From contig JAJKFL010000008.1 in assembly GCA_021186555.1 (NCBI GenBank), positions 15,493,936 through 15,557,935 of the forward strand: 64,000 nucleotides of DNA, written 5' to 3'. This DNA is from Reticulitermes speratus (Eukaryota > Arthropoda > Insecta > Blattodea > Rhinotermitidae). The notes beneath the pieces were generated by a model. That model made no database searches, was not told the origin of the DNA, and saw only the letters and a list, made by a program, of their open reading frames with translations. Of this stretch, positions 10,280 through 19,559 are shown in pieces. The position numbers were made by a program, and so were the translations under genes. Every line of letters starts with the position of its first letter. Within the stretch, counting starts at the first letter, position 1.

Positions 10280-12000
10280 CGTCTTTATACCTGTGCTGCT
10301 TATTTAAACAAAGGGAATAACTTTTTTAATTTTAGTTTTGGAATGTTAATCAGAGACAAATGGCTGCAATAATGTACATATTAATTTGAATTCATTACAA
10401 TGATATGCTAAATCTTAAGAGGGAAAGAGTGTTGTTGGCATGAGGATTAATATGGGATATACTATTCTTAAAACGGGAATTTGGAAACAAAGGAAGTTCT
10501 GTATTAGATAATTGGAGCTTTATGTAAACGGATTTTGATTTGTTTGTGAAGTATTAATGAAACATTTATAAATGTTACTAAATTATACAAGAAAAACATG
10601 ATATGTTATTAACACAGCATATTTTCGTAACTTATAACTTCTATTTTCTGTGTTATCTGTGCCATGGAAGTAGTATGCTACTCATTTATCTCGGACACAT
10701 AATTTCCCTTTATGTAATACCTTAAATCTAGTATGCTATATTGATACGTTTTGTAGTCAACGTAGTGTACTATATTGCAAGCATTTTCTTTGCAAGTTGG
10801 GGATGCAAACCTCTACCAACCCCTTCAGCTAAAGCTCGAGACCTAAGACTTCGGATTATGAGGTAAGGGACTGGTCCAGGGCGGCGCCACGGGTAATTAA
10901 TTGGGACGTGCCCCTCCCTCCCCCCCCCCCCCGCTAGTGGCGCCGTGAGTAATCCTCTAGTGTAATTATTACAGTTTAGCGTGACCTCCTCGCAGGAATG
11001 GACTAAACAGGATAAATGGCAGGGAGTGAAGGAAATGAGGGTAAAGAGAAAGAGAAGACAGTAAATTAGAGAATTTAAAGGAGACGTGCAGCCGAATCAG
11101 AGCAGGAGTGAGAAAATAACACAACAGGTTAAGGAAAGGGCGGAAAATGACATAGAAACGAAAAATAAAGAAAAACCAGAGAAAGGTAAAGGTACTGGTA
11201 AATGCATTTTCAATTGCACAAAAAGTGATTCCATATGAACTTATATATACATGTAATATATATATATATATAATAAAGTAAGAGGTATAATAAAGCATCA
11301 ACGCCTGGCAACAAAACACTGAAATTAATGCGCGTAATGAAACTATGCTTAATGCCAGAAAGAACGATCGGAATACAAAATGTAAGAATTCAGACTACAC
11401 AGGCAGGAGGGCAAATAAGCAGTCTATCAACAAGAGAGATACTCCTAAGAATGGAGATAGGACATATATGAAATTTCAAGCACAACAGGGCTAATATAAA
11501 GACCTGGATGAAAGAGAAGTAAAAATTTGACCATGAAAGGGGGAATGAGAGAAAAGGCCATAAAAAAGATGAGGATACGAGCGATACTAAAACTGAAGTT
11601 ACTTTGAAAGTAAGTAAAATTATTAGGGTAAACATTTTAAGTGTGAAATTATGTTTTTAAGAAAGGAATCAAGTTTCCAGTCGAAAAGAATTATAAAAAT
11701 GGTGGTGGCTAAATTGGTTTATATTCTACTGAATTTATCATCATTTGTAAAACCTAGATCAAGGTAAACACGTTGTTAGAAATTTTTCACTGCCCAGGTA
11801 ATAGAATCCAAGTGCAAATATATATTATTCTAAAACAAGAAACCTCCCAGAATAAAAGTTTTAATGCTTCATGGCCCACGTGGCAGTTACTATAAGTACA
11901 ACATGTAACATTATAGATTCCTCCCGACATTTCCAAAAGGCTTGGTGTCTCAATATTTAGGGCAACTAGCTTATATTCCACTAGATACTTGCAGTTACCA
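10280..12000. other. no gene; purine-rich and simple-repeat DNA
   Basis: A short inverted pair GGCGCCAC / GTGGCGCC (near 10884 and 10936) flanks a poly-C run at about 10920-10933. The stretch 10980-11200 is strongly purine-rich on the plus strand, which creates long but low-complexity minus-strand frames (to 116 codons, rich in Phe/Leu/Ser). A (TA)n run lies near 11258-11273. No repeat partner or gene is recognised. Confidence 0.4.
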
Positions 12001-12009
12001 CGAGAATGG

Positions 12010-12048
12010 AGGCATTACACCCTTCCGAAACGTCGAAATCAAATTATA
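12010..12048 (+). repeat. hammerhead-family fragment
   Basis: 'gagaatggaggcattacacc' followed by CTTCCGAAACGTCG fits stem II plus GAAAC of the family, with a damaged first box (GAGAA in place of CUGANGA). It is too short and diverged to call active. Confidence 0.4.
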
Positions 12049-12190
12049 ACTTTACGCAGTGTAATAACCGAGAAAACCTTCATTTGAAAAATTTTGTAGT
12101 AATTTAGGTGGTTACGTTGTACAGCTACTGAGAAAGTGAAATGGTAAACAGAGACCGAAAGAAAGGAAATACTACACAGAAATAAACAGG

Positions 12191-12480
12191 TAAAGGTAAA
12201 GGTAAAATTCACCTAGAACTGGCCTTGAAGGCCCAGAGGGGGAGTAGACGTATGGCGCTACTCATTCATTAATCCTTGGCGTTAGACGGGGGGGGGGGGG
12301 GGGGGTGGATGTATAACGCCATGCCCCGGCCGCCTTACCGGTAAAGAGATGTACAGGAGGCTGGGTGGGCCCCACGGTCAGTCTGGACGGGTGCGGAAAA
12401 TCTGGACCCCACTGGGATTCGATCCCCCGACCGTCCAGCCCGTAGTGAGTCGCTGTACCGACTGAGCTATCCCGTCCCCC
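12191..12480 (-). mobile_element. tRNA-derived SINE, family A, with TSD
   Basis: A perfect 12-bp duplication GAAATAAACAGG (12179-12190 and 12481-12492) brackets the element and fixes both ends. On the minus strand the head reads GATAGCTCAGTCGGTACAGCG with a B box GGATCGAATCCCA. The body has CCGTCCAGACTGACC, GCCCACCCAGCCTCCT and GGTAAGGCGGCCGGGGC. The 3' end is three near-copies of TTTACC. An internal poly-G run (12289-12305, plus strand) is a later expansion. The perfect TSD points to a fairly recent insertion. Confidence 0.85.
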
Positions 12481-12536
12481 GAAATAAACAGGAAATAGAG
12501 GAAATAAAAAAAACAGAGAGAGAGTTCTACGTAGAA

Positions 12537-12546
12537 ATGTTGACGT
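12537..12546. repeat. LINE target-site duplication, left copy
   Basis: ATGTTGACGT, repeated exactly at 15956-15965 on the other side of the RTE-like LINE. Confidence 0.8.
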
Positions 12547-12553
12547 CATTCAT

Positions 12554-15500
12554 TCATTCTGTAGTCTGTCTTACGACAGGTCCGTAGCCTCTTCCAAAGC
12601 GAGTTCTCCACAGGGTGCGATCTAGTGCTTCCTCTTTCAATTTCCAGTATCTCTTCTTTTCCTTAAGGTCATCCAGTAGCTGCTTACGTCTTCTCCCTCG
12701 TCGTCCCGTCATTTCTATCCTTCCTTCTAACTTTCCTTCAATCACGTGTTTCAGAAGGCAGTTTCTACGCAAGATGTGACCAATCCAGTTAGCCTTTCTT
12801 CTTTTTATTGTATGTAGGATATTCCTCTCTTCCTTGACTCTGTGTAATACTTCTTCATTTCTCACACGATCGGTCCAACTGATCTTCTCCATTCTTCTCC
12901 AGCACCACATTTCAAAACTTTCCAGATACTTCTGATCTGCTTTCCGAAGTGTCCACGTTTCAGCACCATACAAAGCTATGCTCCAAACGTAGCACTTTAC
13001 TAGTTTCTTCCTTAAATTTAATTCCAGTTTGCTGGTGAAAAGATTTTTCTTCTTGTTGAATGCTGCTTTTGCCATGGCAATTCTGGATTTAATTTCACGT
13101 GTACACCTTGCATCACTTGTTATCATGCTACCCAAATAATTGAAATATTCCACATTCTCCAATTGTTTTTGATCTATCATAATTTTCATTGGGGATGGTT
13201 GCCTTGAGATTTTCATTACTTTAGTTTTTCCCACATTCATTTCCATTCCATAGCGTCTTCCAATTTCAATTAGTCTATCAATCATGCCCTGTAGCACCTT
13301 TTCTTCCCTAGCCAGTAGCACAAGGTCATCTGCATATTTCACAGTGCGAATTACTTGTCCTCCTATTTTGAAGTCTCCAAACCCTTCAAGAGCTTCCTTG
13401 GTAAGGTATTCGCTGTATAAGTTGAACAGAATCGGTGACAAGCAGCAACCTTGTCTAACTCCTCTTCCAATCTTCACACTTCTCGTCTCCCCTTGGTCCA
13501 GTCGTATTTTGACACTCTGTTCCATGTACAATTTGCTGATCAATCTTCTTTCGCGCCAGTCTATCCCAATTCCTTTTAGGATTTGCATTAATTTGGTCCA
13601 GTTGACACGGTCAAATGCCTTCTGCCAGTCTATGAAGCAAGCACACAATTCCTCATCTATGACCAACGTTCGTTCTGATATTATTCTCAGCATCCCAATT
13701 GCATCCCTAGTTCCTTTTCCTCTTCTAAATCCAAACTGATCTTCTCCAAGTGCATCTTCAATTTTCCTCTCAATCCTTCTTCTAAGTATCCTCGCTACTA
13801 TCTTTGCTGCATGAGCGATGATGCTGATTGTGCGATGGTCGCTGCATTTTGTAGCTTTGGGCTTCTTCTTTAAGGCAATCATTGTAACTTCAATAAAATC
13901 TCTGGGCCATTCTCCAGTTACATACATGCTGTTGATCATCTGTGTCATTAGCCTTAGACCACCTTCTCCCAACAATTTGAGTACATCCCCAGGTACATCA
14001 TCATCTCCTGTAGCCTTCTTATCCCTCATCTCCTTGATAGCTTTTTCCACTTCACTTTGCAAAATATGAGGGCCTTTCTCATCTTCATCTACTTCATCTT
14101 CAGGTTCGACGTCTAGATGTTCTGGTCGATTAGCTCGATCGTAGAGCTCTGTGATATAATTCTCCCAAATTTGCAATACTCGTCTCTGATTTATTATTAT
14201 ATTGCCTTGAGAGTCTTCGATGCCAATGTTTTGAATCCCATGGTTTTCTTTCCAACCTAGTTCCTTTGTCTTCATGTACATTAAATCATAACGTCCTATT
14301 CTTTGAAATTCTATGATCTCGTCACATATGCTCTCCAGATATTCCTTCTTGGCGTTGTCCGTGGCTCTTTTCAATTCATTCCTCAGTCTTCTGTAGTTCT
14401 TCCGTCCTTCTTCATTGTTGACATTCTTCCATTTCCTTCGTTCATCCATTTTACTGATCATCTCCTGTGTAATCCATGGCTTTCTTGCTCTCCTCTCGAC
14501 TTTTCCAACCAAACCACTCATAGTATCTAACACACATTTCTTGATATTGTTCCACTGCACTTCCACATTCCCACTTTCACATTTGATTGCACCAAGCTTT
14601 TCTTCTAGTCTATCGTGTACTACCTGTCGTTGAGCATATAGCTTCTCCAAATCCCATCTTGGTTTTTTCTTGTGGAACCTCATGATCTTCTTCAATCTGG
14701 TGCAGATCTTTGCAACCAGTAAATTGTGGTCAGAGTCAATATCTGCTCCAGGCAGTGTCTGCACATCCTTCACACTGTTCCTGAATCGTTGTTTCACTAG
14801 TACATAGTCCAGCTGATATCGATTCCTATCTCCTGGTGATTTCCACGTGTACAATATTCTTTTAGGTTTTTTGAACCATGTGTTTGTTATAACAAGTCCA
14901 TTTCTTTCACAGAAGTCAATAAGCATTTGACCTCTCTGATTCCTCCTTCCCAGTCCATATGGTCCAACAGTGTTGTGATGTGCTTTATCTCCAACCACAC
15001 TGTTCCAATCTCCCATTATAATCGTGTTTGTCGCACCCTTTCCATCCTCTTCAAGAATTTCTTCAATTATATCATATAACTCTTCCACTTCGTCATCTTC
15101 ATAGTCCGATGTTGGCATATACACTTGCACTATCAAAATACTTACCGGTTCTGCCTGCAATTTAATAGCAATGATTCTGTCACTATACACACTCTTCTTA
15201 ACAACACTTTTCACTACGCTTTTATGCACTACTATTGCTACGCCTCTTTCAGCACTGTCACCCCCGGAATAATACACTGTATAATCACCACTTTTTATTT
15301 CACCTTGACCCTTCCACCGCACTTCACTAACACCTAGCACAGACACTGCGTTCTTCTGCATCTCTTTCTTCAAATTTTCGAGTTTTCCTCCTTGATTCAA
15401 GGTCCTTACGTTCCAAGTGCCTATCTTGAAGCTGTTCTGTTCATTCTGTGTCTTCTGCTTTTGTCTGTAGTCATTACCGCGTGGTGTCTCCCCTAGAAAC

Positions 15501-15568
15501 ACTCCCCCCCGGAGATCCGAATGGGGGAGTAGTTTACCTCCGGAATGTTTTGTCTCCAGAGGAAGCAT
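12554..15568 (-). CDS. endonuclease-reverse transcriptase of RTE-like LINE
   Basis: 1004 residues, uninterrupted. The protein nicks target DNA and primes reverse transcription of its own RNA at the nick. Residues about 47-290 are an exonuclease III-like endonuclease: TWNVRTL (N53), SEVRW (E82), VQVYMP (Y150), GDWN (D187, N189), QLDYV (D254) and SDHN (D280, H281). Reverse transcriptase spans about 505-790: FGFRRG (612-617), FIDWQKAFD with D647, GVRQGCCLSP (703-712), YADD (745-748, both Asp present), and GKTKVM. The C-terminal part contains GAETWTL and MWCWRRM, segments typical of RTE/BovB-like proteins. I see no RNase H domain and no separate ORF1. The ATG at 15568 is the first in frame; the endonuclease starts about 47 residues in, so a later start cannot be excluded. 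All catalytic residues I checked are present. Confidence 0.9.
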   Translation of the reverse strand: MLPLETKHSGGKLLPHSDLRGGVFLGETPRGNDYRQKQKTQNEQNSFKIGTWNVRTLNQGGKLENLKKEMQKNAVSVLGVSEVRWKGQGEIKSGDYTVYYSGGDSAERGVAIVVHKSVVKSVVKKSVYSDRIIAIKLQAEPVSILIVQVYMPTSDYEDDEVEELYDIIEEILEEDGKGATNTIIMGDWNSVVGDKAHHNTVGPYGLGRRNQRGQMLIDFCERNGLVITNTWFKKPKRILYTWKSPGDRNRYQLDYVLVKQRFRNSVKDVQTLPGADIDSDHNLLVAKICTRLKKIMRFHKKKPRWDLEKLYAQRQVVHDRLEEKLGAIKCESGNVEVQWNNIKKCVLDTMSGLVGKVERRARKPWITQEMISKMDERRKWKNVNNEEGRKNYRRLRNELKRATDNAKKEYLESICDEIIEFQRIGRYDLMYMKTKELGWKENHGIQNIGIEDSQGNIIINQRRVLQIWENYITELYDRANRPEHLDVEPEDEVDEDEKGPHILQSEVEKAIKEMRDKKATGDDDVPGDVLKLLGEGGLRLMTQMINSMYVTGEWPRDFIEVTMIALKKKPKATKCSDHRTISIIAHAAKIVARILRRRIERKIEDALGEDQFGFRRGKGTRDAIGMLRIISERTLVIDEELCACFIDWQKAFDRVNWTKLMQILKGIGIDWRERRLISKLYMEQSVKIRLDQGETRSVKIGRGVRQGCCLSPILFNLYSEYLTKEALEGFGDFKIGGQVIRTVKYADDLVLLAREEKVLQGMIDRLIEIGRRYGMEMNVGKTKVMKISRQPSPMKIMIDQKQLENVEYFNYLGSMITSDARCTREIKSRIAMAKAAFNKKKNLFTSKLELNLRKKLVKCYVWSIALYGAETWTLRKADQKYLESFEMWCWRRMEKISWTDRVRNEEVLHRVKEERNILHTIKRRKANWIGHILRRNCLLKHVIEGKLEGRIEMTGRRGRRRKQLLDDLKEKKRYWKLKEEALDRTLWRTRFGRGYGPVVRQTTE

Positions 15569-15955
15569 CTCGCATTTGGCATTTGTCTCTGTTTCTGGAA
15601 GAGACTATCCAGGAAAAGTAATAATGTGGTAGTTTTTCCATTTGCTTTCCACATCGCAGTACAGCAGCCGTTCAGACCACTCTGGTCACGCCTGTTGCTA
15701 CACGATCATGAACCATCTCGAGCATCATTTGCTCTGTGCTTCATGTCGCTACTGATGTCGCTGCTTCCGGCATCAGGGGAGCTTTTATTCGGTTTCCCAT
15801 CTCCTAGGCATCTCTCTTCGTCTGGTTCCTACCCTTTTGATCTCTCCGGCTTGGGAGACCCTACTGGTAGCAATGCTACCGCCGGCTTAGCTCTCAGGGT
15901 CACTGGAACTCACAAGCCCCTCTACCACGGCAAGGTGAAGATACCAACAAAGGGG
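15569..15955 (-). promoter_or_regulatory. LINE 5' untranslated region
   Basis: About 387 bp between the start codon and the 5' target duplication. As in other RTE-like elements it should hold the internal promoter, but I recognise no specific promoter motif. Its complement is open for 148 codons (15545-15991, plus); this is an antisense frame of the element and continues into the neighbouring SINE, so I do not call it a gene. Confidence 0.55.
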
Positions 15956-15965
15956 ATGTTGACGT
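15956..15965. repeat. LINE target-site duplication, right copy
   Basis: ATGTTGACGT, the exact partner of 12537-12546. Confidence 0.8.
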
Positions 15966-15979
15966 ACAGACGAGTAAAA

Positions 15980-16272
15980 GGGCCGGGATAGCGTAGTCGG
16001 TATAGCGACTCGCTACGAGCACGACGGTCCGGGGATTGAATTCGGGCGGGGGTGAATTTTCAGCACCCGTCCAGACCGACCCAGGGGCCTACCCAGCCTC
16101 GTGTACAATGGGTACCGAGTCTCTTTCCTTGGGGTAAAGCGGCCGGGGCGTGGAGTTGACCACCCAAACCCATCTAGCCCCGAGGTTAAAGAAAGAGTAG
16201 AGCTATACCTATACTCTCCCTCTGGGCCTTCATGGCCTGTTCTAGGGTGAACTTTACCTTTACCTTGCAGAG
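15980..16272 (+). mobile_element. tRNA-derived SINE, family A
   Basis: Head GGGATAGCGTAGTCGGTATAG and a damaged B box GGGGATTGAATTCGGG. The best-kept family A body follows: CACCCGTCCAGACCGACC, GGGGCCTACCCAGCCTC, CAATGGGTACC, GGGGTAAAGCGGCCGGGGC, GTTGACCACCC and GAGTAGAGCTATACC. It ends in CTTTACCTTTACCTT. An 8-bp repeat GAGTAAAA (15972-15979 and 16273-16280) is the likely target duplication. It sits only 14 bp outside the LINE duplication. Confidence 0.8.
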
Positions 16273-16280
16273 GAGTAAAA

Positions 16281-17735
16281 ACTAGAGTCTAGAAAATTGC
16301 AGAAATCACGGTAATAATATTAGTATTTGCTATGTCAAATTTGTAGCTGCTTATATTACCAACTACAGAGAGAACAACTCTGCCCTCTCACTTGCTAGTG
16401 CTGCACAGGAATTCCCTGAGGAATAATTAAATAAAAGTAAAGACGACTTTATGGTGCCGCGCTGTTTATTGTGACGTCACATTGAGACTGCATGGACCTC
16501 ACATGCTTTAATTACTGTTACCCTCACTTACGCAACTTGCACACATTCAATAAAGTTCCGTTAATTGGTATAAAGAATACGTCTTACAAAGTGACGTAAC
16601 CAGTACCATACAGGGGAGATCTGCCTATAACTTACTGGTCCATAAATGGTACTTTCTCTATAACGACCAGAACACGATTTGAACTGTCATCTGCTGGCTT
16701 TATTAGCAGTAATTATCATTTAAAGGCTGCACTAGTTGCGGTCCAGTACTGAAGCGGGTTTTTTCATGAATAGTGTGGAAATAACAAAATTAGGCATACT
16801 GTAGCTATACATTAATTACAATCCCTATTCGAAATACAATACCGTGAACCTGATCCAATTTCAGTGTTTATTGTTATTTTATTTTAATACGAACCGAATT
16901 TCATTACAGAATTTGCAAAGTATTGAACATGAGATTTAACAAAGAGCATGAACATCACATTACACGCGGTAGGTAACCACATAGTAGGCTTATGGTTTGA
17001 TGATATACAGTATTGCGTCACCACGTAACCTTAACCGCAACAAGAAATACGACGAAACAATTTGTGTCAACAGAGCGTACATGTGCAGTGGCAACAAGGT
17101 TCAATTTATTGTTCCTTCAGACTTCGTTTTAAGAGCATGCGTCACCAAAAATAAACAATCACCTCAATATATTTCATGTATTTTAAACCCTACCTTCGTT
17201 TTGTAGGTAGGCCTACTCTTTCCTTTCCTTAATGCTGAAACTTTATATACCATTTCGCAGAATTCAGAAAGATTTTTAAGTAAAATAGACCTATGTAATC
17301 CGAATACTGCAAAGAAAATCTTGTCTATGAATTAAGAACACCGTCAAACAAAACAAAATTTTAGTTTTTATGATGTAAATTTATAAAAACTAAACTACAG
17401 GCAAAATAAAATCTCTGATACTCTTAACATATTAAAGGTACAAGAAAGTAACGTTTGGTAGAATTAATAAAATTTAGAAGTATTTATGAAAGGGCAAGAT
17501 TTCAGGAAAAGTTAAGACACATAATCGCATTCATTTACCTCAATGGTATATTTTTAAAATATTTTTACACAGTGCCTGATGTTGGCCCATTAGAACTGAA
17601 AAAATATTGCAGTGAAAACAAAACCCTATTATACAATAAATTCTGATTGTGCATGAAGATATTCTTAATTCACATGTCACACTTAAAAATAATAATACGT
17701 TGTCTCTTTTTGAGACTGCTATCTTGCTGGGTAGG
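16281..17735. other. no gene recognised
   Basis: The first ~60 bp ('gcagaaatcacggtaataat', 'gctatgtcaaatttg') resemble the distal flank of the hammerhead-family repeat near 19033. The rest is AT-rich with no coding region, RNA gene or repeat partner found. Confidence 0.35.
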
Positions 17736-17739
17736 ACAC

Positions 17740-18110
17740 CTTGTAACTTGAAAAATATGTACCGTTTCGGAAGTATCTGCTCTTCCCATCTTCACGGTAT
17801 ACTTAATATAAGTTCTACTCTACAGGACGTTCCTCCAAAAGGATAAAATAATCTACCAAAACACACGTTGACTCAACCAAAAACACCCAAATCTAAGCTT
17901 CCACCGCCACCAAAACCTCAAAATATTTTCATCTTTTTCCAAACTATTCTAATTTATCTCATGAGAACAAGTTTCTCACACCATTAGATCGAATTTCCAC
18001 AGAATCAGAAGCACCGGAAAATGGTCAGCTATTTCAAACAGACGTTTCGAAACCCCTAAGAGTAAAATCCATCGTTGGAAACGATCCCAAGCAGTTCCGA
18101 CTTATGCAAG
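17740..18110 (-). repeat. two decayed hammerhead-family fragments
   Basis: On the minus strand, TGAAGATGGGAAG...CTTCCGAAACGG (about 17794-17765) keeps stem II (GGAAG/CTTCC) and GAAAC, but the first core base is G (GTGAAGA). A second fragment at 18075-18045 reads GATGGATTTT...CGAAACGTCTG. Both lack an intact CUGANGA. They lie in the same orientation about 290 bp apart. Confidence 0.45.
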
Positions 18111-18294
18111 CCATTTCCCTAATAGGTCATTCATCTTCGTGGTAATTTCGCATTCCACGTGAACTGTACCCAGGAAACTCCCCACTAAAATTCCATATGA
18201 ATACCTTCTCTTCCCATTCTAACTGCATATCCAGCCTATCGTAACCATAAATACATTAATTAAAAAAAATCTCTCTCCTAGTTTCATCATCAAA

Positions 18295-18356
18295 AAACGT
18301 ATGAAGATTAGTCTTCTGGAATATGACGCCGTGTATTCTAATGTGTAAAGACGTTT
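18295..18356 (-). repeat. hammerhead-family flank fragment
   Basis: Reverse complement reads TGAAACGTCTTTACACATTA then 'acacggcgtcatattccaga', matching the flank beyond GAAAC in the 6710-6920 palindrome. The ribozyme core is not preserved. Confidence 0.45.
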
Positions 18357-18775
18357 CAGAGGTAAATGCTGAGTGACGCTATATATATATATCTATATAC
18401 CAAACTACATGGAGTCATGTTCCAGAAAGCAACAACCTTCATAACAAACATCGTGAGAACCTCACGTCTCCTATACGTAGTAAGTCTAATTTACTTTATT
18501 TGCACTTACCGTTCCCAGGTATTGGCTTGAATAATTAACAATTCTGCTACTTTATTTTGACATACATGAACACCTGTATTTCTTTGCTGCACCTGAGCTT
18601 CGTAAAACAATTATACTTTCAGTTTGATCTCTGCTTACTTCTAAACATGTCCGTCTACTTTCTATCTACATACGTATGTTTATTACACTTCTGAACATAA
18701 AATATTAAAACACATTTCCATCATACAAATCACGAAAATTTAATGACTGTAACATTCGTGGTTTTAACGACGAAA

Positions 18776-19260
18776 ATGACTAAGACTTCTGACATGTGAT
18801 ACCGTGTAGTCTGGTAGAAATTTACTGACGAAGTGCCTGCATTCTCCACGTTCCTTAGGGAGGGATTATGAAACACTGGGCCGCGAACCAAACTTGGGTT
18901 AGAATGACTAGTAAACTCCCAGTACAAGCAAAACCAAACTTCATAACTTGAACCACTGTGATGAGTAGATACTGATACTAACTGTGTTGCAGGGCCAAGG
19001 TTATTTACGAATTTTGTTCGTGGACAAAAATATCTGAGATCACGGCTGTAGAAAATACTATGTCAAATTTGAGGTGTTGATGGCACAGACAGCCGTTAAC
19101 ATTGTCTGTCACGTTACGTCGTACAGTCTGGGAAGCATCTGACGTTTCAGTAAAACTTTTGCCTCCTACCCTGAAAATTGAGGCAGCTGGTTCCTCGGAA
19201 ACGTCTGTAAATTTCTACTAGTCTGCACGTTGCCACATCACAGAAATCACTCTACTGAAT
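18776..19260. repeat. inverted-repeat element of the hammerhead family
   Basis: The left arm (about 18776-18860) and right arm (about 19175-19260) are diverged reverse complements, sharing GTAAATTTCTACYAG, an ACACGGT-like block and ACATxxCAGAA. The right arm keeps GGAAACGTCTGTAAA, and 'ccctgaaaattgaggc' upstream retains CTGAAAA in the first-box position. The middle ~310 bp is not palindromic. This matches the head-to-head layout of 6710-6920 and 7699-7879 in an older, longer-spaced form. Confidence 0.5.
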
Positions 19261-19300
19261 TATAGGTTCAGGCGAAATAGAGTAACTACTTGGTTAGGTC

Positions 19301-19548
19301 GCCGATCCCGGTGACCGTGAGGTTTAAGGCGCAGGTCTGAAGCAGTTTCGGTTGCACGAATCGCGGGTTCGAATCCCGCTGAGGTACAGATGTTGGTCTG
19401 TTATGTTAGTTGTGTGATGTGTAGGTAGCGGTCTCTGCGACGAGCTGATCACTCGTTCAGAGGAGTCCTACCGGATGTTTGTGCCTAAATGTGTGTGATT
19501 TAGAAACCTCAACAATGAACGGCCTAAGCTTTTGCGCCACAGAAAGAA
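19301..19548 (+). mobile_element. tRNA-derived SINE, family B
   Basis: Starts GCCGATCCCGGTGACCG, with B box GGGTTCGAATCCCGC near 19365. The body contains GCGGTCTCTGCGACGAGCTG and CAGAGGAGTCCTACCGG. The end, GGCCTAAGCTTTTGCGCCACA, matches the family B terminus at 63.9 kb and 29.64 kb. No target duplication was found. Confidence 0.75.
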
Positions 19549-19559
19549 ACAATGGTTGC

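Larger units (their letters stand above)
12547..15955 (-). mobile_element. full-length RTE-like non-LTR retrotransposon
   Basis: The element runs from a 5' end at 15955 to a (TGAA)n-type microsatellite tail at 12547-12560, between perfect 10-bp target duplications. It has a 5' region of about 387 bp, one long open frame and essentially no 3' UTR: the stop codon is formed within the tail repeats. One frame with an apurinic-type endonuclease followed by reverse transcriptase, plus a short tandem-repeat tail, is the known plan of the RTE clade; the clade call is inference. Intact frame and perfect TSD suggest a recent, possibly still competent insertion. A truncated relative lies at 60685-61341 with the same kind of tail. 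Confidence 0.85.

Noticed and set aside
10969..11635. Minus frames of 116 and 81 codons rich in Phe and Leu
   Set aside because: Result of a purine-rich plus strand, with no motif.
13284..14633. Plus-strand frames up to 151 codons inside the LINE
   Set aside because: Antisense shadows of the reverse transcriptase frame.
15545..15991. 148-codon plus-strand frame as a gene
   Set aside because: It is the complement of the LINE 5' region and runs across the target duplication into a SINE, so it cannot be one host gene.
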